Of a stretch of DNA of 64,000 nucleotides, positions 46,865 to 59,515 are shown in pieces. The stretch's first letter is position 1, and every line of letters starts with the position of its first letter. The notes below the pieces were generated by a model. It was not told the origin of the DNA. It worked only from the letters and a program-made list of their open reading frames with translations, and made no database searches. The DNA is from Coleophoma eucalyptorum (Eukaryota > Ascomycota > Leotiomycetes > Helotiales > Dermateaceae). Location: contig JALRME010000028.1 of the NCBI GenBank assembly GCA_026120035.1, positions 5,255 to 69,254 on the forward strand, given 5' to 3'. Made by a program: the position numbers and the translations under genes.

Positions 46865-47907
46865 TCAAATGCCCGGGATGACTGCATATCGCTTTTTCTT
46901 GTACTTGTCGCCAAACTCAGAACGATACTTCTTCTCCTTGCCAACTCCCCATTGCTGCATTTGCCACAGTCCTACACTGGTAAAGATTACCGTGCTCAGA
47001 CTCTTGGAAACGAGTATCATTCCCAGCCATGCAATTGTCTCGAACATGTAGTTGGGGCAGGTGACAATACCAAACCCGAAGCCCTTGGGTATTCCTCTCT
47101 CTGTCCCACCCGGCGATCTCAGATTACTCAATACCTGGTGTGTGTAAAGGTTGGACAGTTCCCCAAAAACGTATAACGCAACCCCAACCATGTTCAAAAG
47201 GTTGTAGGTGCTAGATTCGTGAACAGAGTAGGACGTTGGCGCGTAGATAAAATATGCCACGTACAGTCCACTTAGGACCCAGTAGTGGAAGCAGTTCTTG
47301 AAGATGTTTCGTGCTGGCATTGTAGCAAGGGAAAATTTGTGGACGAAGAGAGTCTCGTACTCACGCTTCAAGAAGTGGAGAACGATCATGGCAAGGGATA
47401 GACGTTGCGAGGTCGAAAGTGGTTGAACGTTCTTATAGAGATATGGTCGTAGGAGAGGGAAGCCAAGGTGGATGAGAATAGGTCCGGCGTACTCGATAAC
47501 ATAGACTAACTGCCATCCCAATTGAGGACCTAGAAAACAGATGTTAGTTGTGTGCAATATGCCTATTTTCGAGAGGGTAGACAAACCGAGGTCTTTGACA
47601 AGAATCTCCTTCCCAGCAGCAACCTCTTTGATTTGACTCACAGCTGCCAAACGATCACTCAGGATCTTCTTCGACTCAGGATTGATAAGTCCGAGACGAT
47701 TGGGATCGCTGATTCCAGCTGCCCGAGCCAATTGGTTCTTGACATCTTGAACGGTGGTGGTGGCGGTGACCTCAATAGTTGATGGCAACTTCTTGATTGG
47801 CTGTTTTGGAGCTTGGTACAATCAGATCCAGTGTTTTAAGCAGACCATGAGAACGCAAACTTACATCGGTTTGTGACCTTCAAGGTGAGGGGACCTGTTG
47901 AAGCCAT
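46865..47907 (-). CDS. TSC13: Very-long-chain trans-2-enoyl-CoA reductase (Tsc13-like)
   Basis: Three exons on the minus strand: 47907-47865, 47811-47587 and 47529-46865; 310 aa, the usual Tsc13 size. The second intron (47586-47530) is 57 nt, has an ACTAAC branch site and no stop, so it can be misread as coding; removing it restores KDLGPQLGWQ. N-terminal ubiquitin-like fold (KLPSTIEVTATTTVQDVKNQ), then about six membrane helices and the steroid-reductase-type C-terminal domain (GFGIVTCPNYMFETIAWLG; EFGDKYKKKRYAVIPGI). It performs the last reduction step of each VLCFA elongation cycle in the ER, working with ELO condensing enzymes; an ELO gene lies 12.6 kb downstream in this window. High confidence. 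Confidence 0.93.
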
Positions 47908-49246
47908 CTTGGTGCTGTATTATATGGGATGGGGATTGTTGAGGATCGCCGTTCTTATTTTCTGGCCAAGTTCAAAGCTTATTGAGATCACGTGTTTATG
48001 CCCGAGTAGGTGCCGGCCCCTACCTGCTGCTGCCTTATAAGCAGAGAAGTATTCCCGGTTGCTGGATCCCTTAGCTTTCCCATTACGGCCCTGTTGACAA
48101 CGCTGTCGCTGCGTCCTCGCCTCTCTAGCTTCAGATTCCCCATAGTGGTCAGCGACTCATGAAGTGTGGGTACAAATTGTGACATCACAATAGTGGAGTT
48201 GGTGTCCCTTTTGATGTTGGGTATCTCACCGACCGATCTGCCCAAACCCCGCGATCCACCACGCCAAAACGACATGCAGATGGGAATTGGCTCTACCTAC
48301 TTTCACGTCTAGAAAGTAGTAAAATCAGATTCCCAAACTGCAGGAATATCGTGCCTCATTCGATTTCTTATCTTGTTCTCTTATGATTTATGAAGAAAGT
48401 ATCTTACCAGATTCGTGACTGCACCCAGCCTCGCTCCATTTTTCATCAACGACCCTTCCCGAATTCAGATGCGAGTGCATACACCCGTGGAGTTAACCAA
48501 TTAGTTGCATATTCAGCAGCTCTGTGTTCAAGCTGGTCATACGTCGCCCTCCCCAATTGGGAATACGCTGTGGCCTTGAAACGTACCCAAGTTCGTCTGT
48601 TTCCTTGCATGTCGCGAGGTTGCTATGTCGGCATTAGCAATGGATCAGCAGAAGCAGTGGTCGTATGCAAGGCATCTTAAGCAGTTGGCGTAGAACTGAT
48701 CTTAACTTAAGGTTCGGGCACTTGCGAAACTTACCTATGCTTGATCCAAGGGAAGTGATGCCGAGATTTCAAAGGCCAATGAACGCAGTTCAATTGTCAA
48801 AGTTTGGGCCATCGTTTTCCTGAACGATACCACTGGCTGTCATACATGTCAAAGTTCAATGGTACACAGCAGAAACATAGCTTTGTAGAAAAGATGTCGA
48901 ATGTGACAATATGTTCCTCCTTTTCGTTGTCCATGAAATGTAAGGGTAGCTCCGCAACGTACGACCTGTTAGCTGGCAGCTCTGCAGAGTTCTCGCCACA
49001 TATATACCTCAAGTTCCCATCCCCTCCTGACGCACCAGTCGCCCTTTTTACGTTGTGTGAGCTCAAATACAGCCTCATCTCCAATTTCTAAAACAGCGTA
49101 TCGAGGCATTGAAAGCGTTATCTATAACCCTCTTTAACCGCAAATTCTATTCTGTTACATATGCGGCATATCTTCTGAGAATACTGTATCATTTGCACTC
49201 ATTTTCATTTGTGCCTGGCTAGCCGCTTCGAAAGCTCTACGCCAAC
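47908..49246. other. Divergent intergenic region, Tsc13-like / Ppo
   Basis: 1.3 kb containing the promoters of two divergent lipid genes. Short ORFs on both strands lack features; no RNA gene recognised. Confidence 0.5.
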
Positions 49247-52200
49247 ATGAAGCGACTTTCTTCCGTCTTCAACAGCAGGAAGAGTGAGAAGGAGAAGCGT
49301 GCGGGCAAAGAAACCAATGACGCGAATGGATTGAAAGGCTCAAATAGCGTCAACGAGGTTAATGGCGCCAATGGTACAAGTGGTACAAATGGATATGGCA
49401 TCCAGAAGCAAGCTCCAATACAACCGAACCGCCGAAAGAGTTCGCTCGGGGTAGTTCCGCAAAAGTCCAATCCCGTTAGTGACCCATCGGATGGCCCTGA
49501 CCACAGCGTCAACCGTGAGGGTATTACATCTACCCTGAACAAATATGCTCATACGATATCATTCTCTGCCCGACCGATGCCAACAGAAATGGGAGATGGG
49601 ACATATATCACTGAGCCAGAACAGATAGGTTTATGGGATGACTTCAAGACTATGCGGATTAAAGATTTTGAGACTCTGGATATGACTCTGAAGCAGGAGC
49701 TTAGCAGTTCTAAGCTTACTGATGATCGTTCAATGTTGATGGAGAAGACTATACAGGTAGTTTTCAATCTGCGACTTCTCGGTAATGGGCTAACCCGGCC
49801 AAGCTTGTGTCCAACCTACCATCAAACTCCAAAAATCGAGTCAAGCTTACAAACACTTTCGTTGGGACCTTGTGGGGTTCCTTTTCTCACCCATCTCAGT
49901 CTCAACTTGGAGGCAAATACAATTATCGTCAGCCCGATGGCTCGTAAGTTACATCCTATTGTAGTCTTACAGGGTTCTGACCGACCATTTTAGATACAAC
50001 AACATTCAGTTTCCTCACATTGGTCAAGCGGGGACTGCATATGCAAGAAGTGTTCGTCCTGGTACAATTCAACCAATGCCCAAGAACGATCCTGGCGCCA
50101 TCTTTGATGCCGTGATGAGTCGAGGTAACGGAGGATTCAAACCTCATCCGAACAATGTCTCCAGTATGCTCTACTATATCACGACTATTATCATCCACGA
50201 TTGCTTCCGCACTTCTCATGAAGATTTCAACATCTCGGGGACATCTTCGTACCTAGATCTCTCCCCATTGTATGGTAATAGTCAAGAGGATGTGGACGGC
50301 ATGCGAACTTTCAAGGATGGAAGGCTTAAGCCGGACTGTTTCGCTGAGAAAAGACTTCTTGGCTTTCCTCCCGGAGTTGGATGTATCTTGATTGTAAGTA
50401 CTACTGACGGACGACCATTGTGCGAGCGACCACTAACCTGCCTCAAGATGTTCAATCGCTTTCACAACTATGTCGCAGAGCAGCTTGCTGTGATCAATGA
50501 AGCCGGTCGATTCAGTCCTCCACGCGATGGTTTGACAGGAAGCAAACTAGACTCAGCCTGGCTAAAGCGTGACAACGACCTTTTCCAGACTGCTCGCCTC
50601 GTCACTTGTGGGCTGTATATCAATGTCATTCTACTAGACTATCTGCGGACAGTCGTTGGCTTGAACCGTGTAAACTCTACCTGGTAAATGCTCTCCTCGC
50701 TTGTCAGCAACTATTCATATTGACCCTAGTTAGGACACTTGATCCACGTGTTGAGATGAACAAAGACGAGACGCCTCGAGGTCTTGGCAACCAGTGTAGT
50801 GCTGAATTTAATTTGTACGACTATTTTACAATACCTAGGAATTCTTGGATTATGCTAATTATAACAGGGTGTACCGATGGCACTCTTGCATCAGCCAGCG
50901 AGACGAGAAGGTAATATTTCTTGCCCTCTTATACTTCTATAGTTATGCTAATCATTTCATAGTGGTCCGAAGAACTATACCAAGAGATCTTTGGCAAAAG
51001 CTATAAGGAAGTTGGCATGCAAGAGCTCTTGATGGGTCTCGGCAAGCTCGAGGCAAGCCTTTCTGACGACCCTCTTTGCAGAGACTTTAATGGACTTGAG
51101 AGGGATTCGGATGGCAGATTGAATGATGATGATCTAGTCAAGATTCTTACTGAGAGTATAGAGGATGTTGCAGGTATTTGGGTCTTTCTGTAATCGGAGC
51201 TTGCACTGACATTGACAAGGTGCATTTGGTGCCAACAACGTCCCTGAAGTAAGTAAGTCTCTGCTTCGATGGCTTCATTTGCTCACGTTTATAGGTCCTC
51301 AGAGCGGTGGAAATTCTTGGTCAGAATCAAGCTCGTGCTTGGAGATGTGCTACGTTGAATGAGTTTAGGAAGTAAGCAAGATATTATGTTTTCAAGCAGT
51401 ACCTTTCTGGTGAACTCTGTTTGACTGATGTTCACTAGGTTCTTCGGACTCACACCTCATGAAACTTTCGAGGACATCAACTCTGATAAGGAGGTTGCTG
51501 CCAAGCTGAAGGCCCTTTTTGATCACCCAGATTTTGTTGAGTTATACCCTGGTATTGTTTGTGAAGAAGGTTTGCCAATCAAATTCAACAGTGATGTTCG
51601 GTGAATTGCTGACAATAATTAGCTAAGAAACCCATGGATCCAGGAGTTGGAATCGCTCCAACATACACAATCAGTCGTGCGATCCTTTCTGATGCTGTCG
51701 CACTTGTTCGTGGTGTGAGCATGCTCAATCCTTTTTTGCTCCTCAGTCACTAAACACTCGTCATTAGGATCGATTTTATACAGTAGATTACCACCCTGCA
51801 AATCTGACAAACTGGGGTAAGTCTTTGATCGTGGCCTATATCACCCAAAACTTATTATCATCCACAGGCTACAAGGAAGTCAATTACGATCTCAACGTTG
51901 AGCAAGGATGTGTCTTCTACAAGCTCTTTATCCGGGCTTTCCCTAACCATTTCACGTTCAACAGTATCTATGCGCACTACCCACTAACCATTCCTTCTGA
52001 GAACAAAAAAATTATGACAAAGCTTGAGCGCACAGATGATTATAGCTGGGACCGTCCAGCTCGAATTCCTGGCAGGGTTAATGTCACTTCCTATGATGGC
52101 GTCACGACAATTCTGAAGAACGGGGATGTGTTTGGTGTTGATCCTTGGAGAAGAGGAATTTACTTCTTGATGGGCAAACCAGGTACGTGAGCTTATTTTC

Positions 52201-53589
52201 ATGAGAGCCTGGCACTAATTCTGAACAGGGGCCGATTTCATGCTCGCTGGTGATGGTCCATTCTTTGCAGAACGAAGAAATCAGATGAAGCAATGTTTGT
52301 ACCAGGATAAGTGGCATAAGAGTGTGAAAGCATTCTATCAAGATATTACGCTTTCACTCCTAAAGCAATGGTCTTACAAGCTTCACGGGACGACGAAACA
52401 GGTTGACATCATCCGAGATGTTGGCAATTCAGGTAAGTAATATGACGCTGCCAAAGAGATATCATTCTTACTCTATATTAGCTCATGTGCATTTCGCATC
52501 AAACATCTTTTCCCTACCGCTGAAAAGCAAAGCCCACCCCAAAGGTGTTTATACCGAACATGAGCTCTATGGAATTTTGGCGGTAGGTCATTGGAATTTT
52601 CACTTCACCAGGCTCATGCTAACCAATATAGCTCATCTTTATCGTCATTTTCTTTGGTGATGTAGATCCTGCAACAACGTTCCCTCTCCGAGCTGCTTGT
52701 CTTCCTCTTTGTCAGGGCCTCGGTCAATTAGTTGAAGCCAATGTCAACATCATTAGCAAGACCGGCTTGATCTCTGGTCTTATTGATCCTCTCGTCCTTC
52801 CAGAGCACAACGCCTTGAAAGACTACGGTGTGCACATGGTGCGCCATCTCTTGAAAGGAGAGCTTGGTGTGCATGAAACAACGTGAGTTCGTCCACTAAA
52901 CCCAAAGAAGTGTATACTAACTCACCCAGCTGGTCACAAATCCTTCCTACTGCCGGTGCAATGGTTGCCAACCAGGCACAAGTTTTCGGTCAAATCATGG
53001 ATTTTTATCTTGGACAAGGAAAAGATCACCTTCCAGAAATCAATCGCCTAGCCAAGACCAACACTCCCGAGAGTGATAACATTTTGTTGCACTACGTTAT
53101 GGAAGCCATCCGTGAGAATCTTGTTTCGGACCCATTAACATTAACTAACAAATGCCAGGACTGAACGGCACATTTGGTGCATACCGTAAATGCAAAGAAG
53201 ACATCACCATCCCAGATGGGGACAAGACAAAATCTTTAAAGGCTAGCGATAATGTTTTCGTCTCCTTCGTACAAATAGCCAAGGATCCCAAGATCTACCC
53301 AGATCCCGAGGAAGTGCGGCTTGATCGTCCTATCGATAGCTATATAGTCTACGGTATCGGCCCACACTCTTGTCTCGGCAGTGAGGCAAGTCGCGTGGCT
53401 CTGACAGCGATGCTAAGGGTTGTGGGAAGACTGGATAATTTAAGGGCAACTCCTGGTGATCAAGGAAACATGAAGAAGATCCGTAGACCGGGCGGATTCT
53501 ATGTTTACATGGATGCGTTACAGAGTTCCTATTCTCCGTTCCCTACAACGATGAAAGTTCAGTGGGATGGGGGGTTTAATGAGGAATGA
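49247..53589 (+). CDS. Psi-producing oxygenase: fatty-acid dioxygenase fused to P450 (linoleate diol synthase type)
   Basis: Eighteen exons: 49247-49756, 49804-49943, 49994-50393, 50448-50683, 50734-50814, 50868-50910, 50963-51173, 51220-51248, 51295-51371, 51439-51569, 51623-51714, 51768-51816, 51868-52182, 52229-52432, 52482-52582, 52632-52882, 52930-53111 and 53159-53589; 1160 aa. N-terminal half is an animal-haem-peroxidase-like domain: distal His in IIIHDCFRT, catalytic Tyr and proximal His in VYRWHSC. C-terminal half is a P450-like domain: NQAQ helix (amide residues for hydroperoxide isomerisation), EAIR, and Cys ligand in YGIGPHSCLG. All key residues are present. Family enzymes turn oleate/linoleate into hydroperoxides and then diols (psi factors) that balance sexual and asexual sporulation. 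Regiochemistry cannot be read here. The 54-nt third intron is in frame without stop. Confidence 0.9.
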
Positions 53590-55654
53590 GATTTGGAATT
53601 AGAAGGCCTCAATGCTTTTATTTTAAGGGAATTATCATGACTTTGATTAGGTATTATAATTCTGCGTTTTGTTCTTTGGATTCATATCCCTTGTCCACAT
53701 ACAAACTCTCGGCATAGCCCTCTTCTTCCCGTCACATCTTATTCTCTTAAATAATATATAATTGGTTCTCATCCACGAGCTTTGATATGTGTGGTAAAGG
53801 GAGTTTGAGTCATCGTGATATATCTGATCCCAGAGTTTTTCATCGTGACTTGCCGCAACTTGGGGTTGGCGCTATAGATACCAATTTTAATCGTCGGGGT
53901 CAAGTAAATATTGTAACTTTTGAGATTAAGGATACTCTCCGCGAAATGAAAATAGTCAACAGTGAGAGAACCAGCGGCTCTTGGTATAGGCAATAGCAAT
54001 ATGAAATGCACTTTGCAGGCTACAGATAGATATACCAGCTATATCAATAGCTACCAAATTTAAACAGCTCTGTGTCATGCACAATACTCGAGCTATGAGT
54101 ATAATCTTATTATAGATTAAAAGGTTTCGCACTGGCATCTACCATTCATCAGAACATAGACACTGGAATTGTCCTACTGCTTTGCAACCTGCGACCGAAC
54201 CTAAACATCTATATGGCTTCGGTTCTTAATAGCGGTAGTTTACAGTCATCGGGCCCGGCCCCTTCATATTCTCACACTTGTCGAACCTTTGCAAGCATAG
54301 CTCGATTAAATACCCACCTCAGTATACGCAGATCGTTCTATAGGAGAGTTGTCAGTATTGTCAACGAGAAATTTGAAAGACCATATCAAACACTTCGACA
54401 CAAACCTTGTCTTGGCCCAATACGAAAGGAATAAATGAATACCCGATCTCCCCCCTTCCCCCCCATCTATCTCTTGGAAGTGTAAATTCGTAACCCAGAT
54501 AAGCGACGGGCAGTAGAGGAACTACGCTCGCTTGGTAAAAGTGCCGATCTTCTCCACCTACCTTAGGTACCTTACGTATGCTTTTTGGTATTTGGCGACC
54601 AGGCCAAAGACATCTTCCCGGCTTAGTTGCACACCGAAGACGCCAAAGCCCAAAGAAGACAAACCAAGGGGTACGGAAAAGGCTCCTCAGTAGCCGCCAG
54701 TTCAAAGATGGAGACTCGTGCGGAAGAGCGCAAAGGCTAGTATGACGTGCCGTGCATCAGCTGGCGTGCCTCTACTGCAACGCTTGCTAGAAGAGATTCC
54801 TCCAGTCCGGTAATAACATTGGCTTCGAGAGCGGCTGTTCCACCAGCTGTAGTTACGGACGCGACATCCGATGGGAGATCGGGACTTTAAATTTGATTTG
54901 TCCGGGTTAGCGTAAGCCTTGTGACGGAGTACTGGCTCGCTACCAAAGAAATAATATATCTCAACTTCTCACCGCACTTCCTTAGTTGAAAGCCGATCCA
55001 AAACAACGAGGCCGCTGCACGTGCAAATGGTGGAATCGGCACTATATTTCGCGCTTGCCTGTTGCCAACGATTAGCCCTGTGGGAATGCCGCCTCCGAGT
55101 GAAAGGTTCGGGTGCTTATCCTTTGTTCGGGGAGGATCGACAGCTAGCAGGGAGTAGCGGTGATCGTGTACCGTGCTTTCGCTCTGCACAAACCCCATCC
55201 CATCAGGTAATCATTACGGTTCTGGCAGGGAAGCTATTCCCAGCCATCCATCCACCCTAACCCATCGGGCCAATTACTCTTTCCGGATTCCTCAACCGAA
55301 TAGTCAAGCTTGGACGTCCCTAAGTAGCACTTGGCAAGCTTCTGTCTCCTGTTAATCCCCGAGTCACGGCTGCTCTCCTTGGATTTCGAGTCTGATGGGG
55401 CCGGCTGCCAATGGAAGGCATGATATGATGATGTAAATGGCGCTGGGGATGGCTTCGCTTTGAGCTGATGTTGACGGATGAGGAGTCTCAAGTCGGAGAA
55501 GAAATTTGGATAAGAAGTCTTATCTCTGTCTTATATCCTCCCAATGCTCCTCTTCTTCCCAATTGCTTATTCTCAGCTAAGATAAATATACACTCTCCCT
55601 TGCCCACCCTCCATTATTTTCTCCACCTAGAAACCAAACACCCAAAAAGTCAAC
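53590..55654. other. Long intergenic, no gene seen
   Basis: 2.1 kb between Ppo and the small secreted peptide gene. Many short ORFs, none with family features. No repeat or tRNA recognised. Confidence 0.5.
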
Positions 55655-55895
55655 ATGCAAATCTCAATCCCAACCATCCTCCTCGTCCTCACCTCCTTCT
55701 CAATGGCATTGCCACTTGATTTAGTAAGATATTCTCGCCCGCCCCCACTCTCCTAGCTTTTGCAATACTAACACTTAATTCCAGATCAAATCCCTATCAC
55801 TCAAGGACCTCATCTCCATTGATCCCGATATTTCAATCGGCGACCTCTGCCTTGGGATCGCCGTATGCAATCCCGTCACCGTGACCGAGAAGTAA
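55655..55895 (+). CDS. Small secreted peptide, 59 aa
   Basis: Two exons, 55655-55723 and 55785-55895. Start context is CAACATG after a pyrimidine- and A-rich leader. Residues 1-19 are a good signal peptide (MQISIPTILLVLTSFSMAL), with cleavage likely near Ala-Leu-Pro. The mature part is about 40 residues, acidic, with two cysteines (GDLCLGIAVCNP) and ends VTVTEK. The intron is GT-AG with TACTAAC branch site, which argues that it is a real gene. Small secreted cysteine-containing proteins of this kind include candidate effectors and wall or signalling peptides; no family recognised. Not in any cluster of similar genes here. Confidence 0.7.
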
Positions 55896-56574
55896 ATAAT
55901 ATATACAAACGAAACCAAAAACCCACCACCCCCACAATTGGCTCTACAATCTCAACTGAAAGCTGAAGATGGAAGGGGGGGGTACTTTTAAATGATGTTT
56001 TTGGTCGCCACTTGAAATATTTCGTGGCGGGGAATCATTTCTTGTTTTCTTCCTTCCCTCGATGCGGAAGGTGGTGGTGAAAGGCATGGCTTAGGAGGAG
56101 GGGGGTTGTAGCTTTATTTCATCTTAATGTACCTTAATACTTTAATGCAAACCAAAACTACCCCATTCAAAAAGAACAATCGCTTGCCATGAATTTTCCC
56201 GTGAAAAAAATATGACTTCTATCTCTTATTTTTCTTGCAGTGATTCTCTTCTTTTAACATGTCGCTTAAAATTTAAACGTAAAGAGAAAAGAGGTTCCAG
56301 TTCCGAAGATTTGGATGAGGGAGGAGATCTTACGGATTCGGATTACAGTAATAACTTCCCGCAGTGTACAGGAGGAAGAAGTCACCAAGAATTTTTCACG
56401 GTTTAATTGGCAATTTTGTGTGTATTTTCAACGTGATGCTATTAAGATCTAGAAGAAGAGTCAAGGAAAAATTTAAATACATCTTTCGTCCGCATTCGTC
56501 CAGCGAAGAACATTATCCTCCACGATTACTTCTGAACAACGAGAGGGCCTTTGCAACATCCTCCACACCTTCGC
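55896..56574. other. Convergent spacer
   Basis: 679 bases between converging 3' ends; no gene seen. Confidence 0.5.
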
Positions 56575-58194
56575 TCATAGCTGCGTAACCTTGACCGAAA
56601 CACCATCCCTAGGGCGCAAGACCAAACGCCACATCTTCAAGGTCTCCGGATCCTGCACGTCCAAGTTGCGTTCGAAGCGATACATGCTTAGCAGGCAGCA
56701 GAGCAGAACCTTCATCTCGGTCTCGGCAAACTTGCGACCGACGCAGCCACGGGGGCCTTGCAAGAAAGTCATGAACGCATTGGTGGTGTAGGTGGAAGGC
56801 AATTTGTCCCAGCGATCGGGGTTGAATTCATCGGCGGTGGGTCCCCAGTACATGGGCAAGCGGTTGATGGCGTTGGCGAGGACGTAGATGACGGTCCCAG
56901 CGGGGACGTGGTAATCGCCCAGCGTGTCGTCAGCCAATGATTGTCGGACGGTCATGGGAATAGGTGGGATGTAGCGGAGGGACTCCCGGCAGACGTTGTC
57001 GAGGTAGGGCAATTGATCCGCGTCGGCCTTGGCTAGTTCCTCTGCGTTGTAGCGAGTTGCACCGTCGAAGAGAAATGGCATGTGTTGCTTGATTTCGGCT
57101 CGCAGGCGCTCTTGCATCTCCGGGTGGGTGCTAAGCAATTGGATGGTCCACGCCACTCCCGTTGCGGTAGTGTCGTGTCCGGCACCCAAGAAAGTCATAA
57201 CTTGGTCGCGCATCGTTTCGAAGGAGAGTCCGTCTTCGCCAGCCTCCTTCATCTTAAGGTTATCCTTAGCGATAAGAGCAATGATATCTTTGTGGTTGGA
57301 GTGTGCGGCAGCTTGGCCCTCCTTCTCATTGATGATGTTTGTGGCTTCGTTGAGGATAATGCTGCGTGCCTCCTCCATGTCGCGATTCATCTTGGCGGGA
57401 AGGTATTTCGTGCTTGGGATGAATGCTTGCAGTCCGTGAAGGATACGAGAGCCAATATCGAAAGCAAAGACGAGTCGGTAAGCTTCGCGAATGGGTGTCT
57501 CGGGGTTCTCGAGTGAGTTGATGTCAGTGCCAAATCCAGCTTGTCCAATGATGTCCAAAGTGGTGCGGTTGAGCCATTCGAGAACCTCAATAGACTTGCT
57601 CTTGACATTATCCGCGGTCATTTCCTCTTTCCAGAGAGCAGAAAGAAGGAGTGACTTTTGCCAGAAAACTGGTGCCAAAGCCCTGATGGAAGCAATGGAG
57701 AATCCAGGCGCGAGAGCTTTGCGCTGGTGCACATGCTCAGAGCCTTCAGCCAGAAGAACGCCGTCACCCAAAATGCGAACCATCCAGAGCTTGGCGCGGA
57801 CTGGCTTTGGGTAGTTGTATGGGTTCTTAATGGTCATCTGGTGAATGGCCTTGTCGTCGGCAATCGCAAGTCTTTCGGCGCCAAAGGGGAAGAAGTATCG
57901 AATGATTGGACCGTGTTCAGTGTGCCATTTTCGCTGAGGAACACCGCATTCCGTGGTGATGATCTCAAAGAAAGATCCCCAAAGTGGAAATCCTGGGACC
58001 GTTGGAACATGACGCAGAGGAGACAGGTAGAGAGGATAGAGCCATGACTTGTAAATGACTGCGTATGCTGGGAGAAGGGTTCCGTAAACCCAGGCAAGAG
58101 CTTGAGCTGTAGTGAAATTTGTAGTTTTGGAAGCGAGGAGTGCAATGGCTGTACAGCCAATAAGTATGGATGGAAGACCTATTTGAGAAGGCAT
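56575..58194 (-). CDS. Cytochrome P450 monooxygenase
   Basis: Single exon, 539 aa. An N-terminal membrane anchor (two hydrophobic stretches in the first 55 residues) and a Pro hinge HVPTVPGFPLWG are typical of microsomal P450s. Oxygen-activation helix I motif GAGHDTT is near residue 335, K-helix ESLR near 400, PERF-type region FNPDRWDKLP near 460, and the haem loop FLQGPRGCVG with Cys near 490. The sequence is closest in style to CYP3/CYP4-like fungal families (DIT2-like). It could hydroxylate fatty acids or xenobiotics; substrate not determinable. No intron, unlike most neighbours. It sits among lipid genes. Confidence 0.9.
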   Translation of the reverse strand: MPSQIGLPSILIGCTAIALLASKTTNFTTAQALAWVYGTLLPAYAVIYKSWLYPLYLSPLRHVPTVPGFPLWGSFFEIITTECGVPQRKWHTEHGPIIRYFFPFGAERLAIADDKAIHQMTIKNPYNYPKPVRAKLWMVRILGDGVLLAEGSEHVHQRKALAPGFSIASIRALAPVFWQKSLLLSALWKEEMTADNVKSKSIEVLEWLNRTTLDIIGQAGFGTDINSLENPETPIREAYRLVFAFDIGSRILHGLQAFIPSTKYLPAKMNRDMEEARSIILNEATNIINEKEGQAAAHSNHKDIIALIAKDNLKMKEAGEDGLSFETMRDQVMTFLGAGHDTTATGVAWTIQLLSTHPEMQERLRAEIKQHMPFLFDGATRYNAEELAKADADQLPYLDNVCRESLRYIPPIPMTVRQSLADDTLGDYHVPAGTVIYVLANAINRLPMYWGPTADEFNPDRWDKLPSTYTTNAFMTFLQGPRGCVGRKFAETEMKVLLCCLLSMYRFERNLDVQDPETLKMWRLVLRPRDGVSVKVTQL

Positions 58195-59515
58195 CTTGAG
58201 AAAAGAGTATGTGATAGATAGAATTGGATAGTAGAATGCTCTTCAGAAGACAATCTGAACTTGATGGAGAGGAATCTCGTGGGGGACAAGCTGACTGATA
58301 AGGAACTTTTTTTTTGTTTTCCCAGGAACACGGGACGCAGCTGGAAAGCTTCAACAAGGTGATTCCCATTACTAGTCATAGAACCTCCACCTACGTATGG
58401 CTGACACACTGTCGGGAAATCCTCCGGCGCTCATTTGAAGAGCCGGCAATAGCAGTACAACCAGGAGAGGTGAAACCCGGGATCAAAGCTCTGGGATCGA
58501 CGAATCCTCGTGCATGCATACAATAGATTAGTGATAATGCAGAATCCGCAATGGTGGGAAAAGTTCAGCTGTTCCCAAGCCAGCCTGTCATTGTTTGCTA
58601 AATTCGGGGTTCAAAGCTGCCAGTTGTACATGGGTTGCATGTGCTGCGGCAGAGATCGTCATCGCCAAGGATTAGCTAGGTAACGATTTATCAGTGTATG
58701 GAGTAGCTATTTCAGCAGCAACGATAACGAGGGACCAAAACGGAAACGTAGCCAATTTCGGCATTGGCATAGCTGGCTCGCTTAAAGTCTGCGAGTACCG
58801 GACGGGGACGGTTTCAAGTGTCGGCAGAATAAATCCATAGGCGAGAAAGAGACCCCACAGGGGATATACTGAAGTCAGAAATGATCGTCATAAAGTCGCA
58901 TATCAGTCAGGTATGCTGGATCAACTAAGACTGTTGGGGAAGCAAGAGCCCAAGCAATTGTCTAGCGCTTGGTATCTCACCGAAACATATCGCCTCAAAC
59001 CGACTTTGCATGTGCATTTAAGCGACCTCCTAAAAAATAGACATTGCGGATAGTTACCAAATCACAGACTTTGGCTCGCATGAGTAATGAAATGGAGGCC
59101 CGCTGCGATGCTTAGCATGCCGATAATCCGTTATACATCCCATAGACAGTTAGTTGCTTCGTCCGCAGCTTGTTGAAACCCACCTTGAAGCGCTTACCTT
59201 ACAATGAAGATGTATGGATAGTTGGATCTACACTCTCCCCAGCTGCCCTCAGATTCTGCACTCCGCAATCCTAATTAATTCATCGGTATCCTGACTTCCG
59301 GCCTGCCACATGACGAACGTGGCTTTCGCAGCACTGTGTCAATCCCTCTTCCCCTTCGTGGGAAAGATCTACTTGGTCCCTTCAATCCCGGGATCACCCC
59401 CATCAGGAGCTCCAACAGCTCACCATAAAATAAAAGTCATTAAAAGCTCATCCTTCCCAAATTTCTTTTCTTATCGCAAACATTTTTTTACAATCATTGC
59501 ACCTTCTCATTAAAC
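58195..59515. other. Divergent intergenic region, P450 / ELO
   Basis: 1.3 kb with the promoters of both genes. No credible gene seen. Confidence 0.5.
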
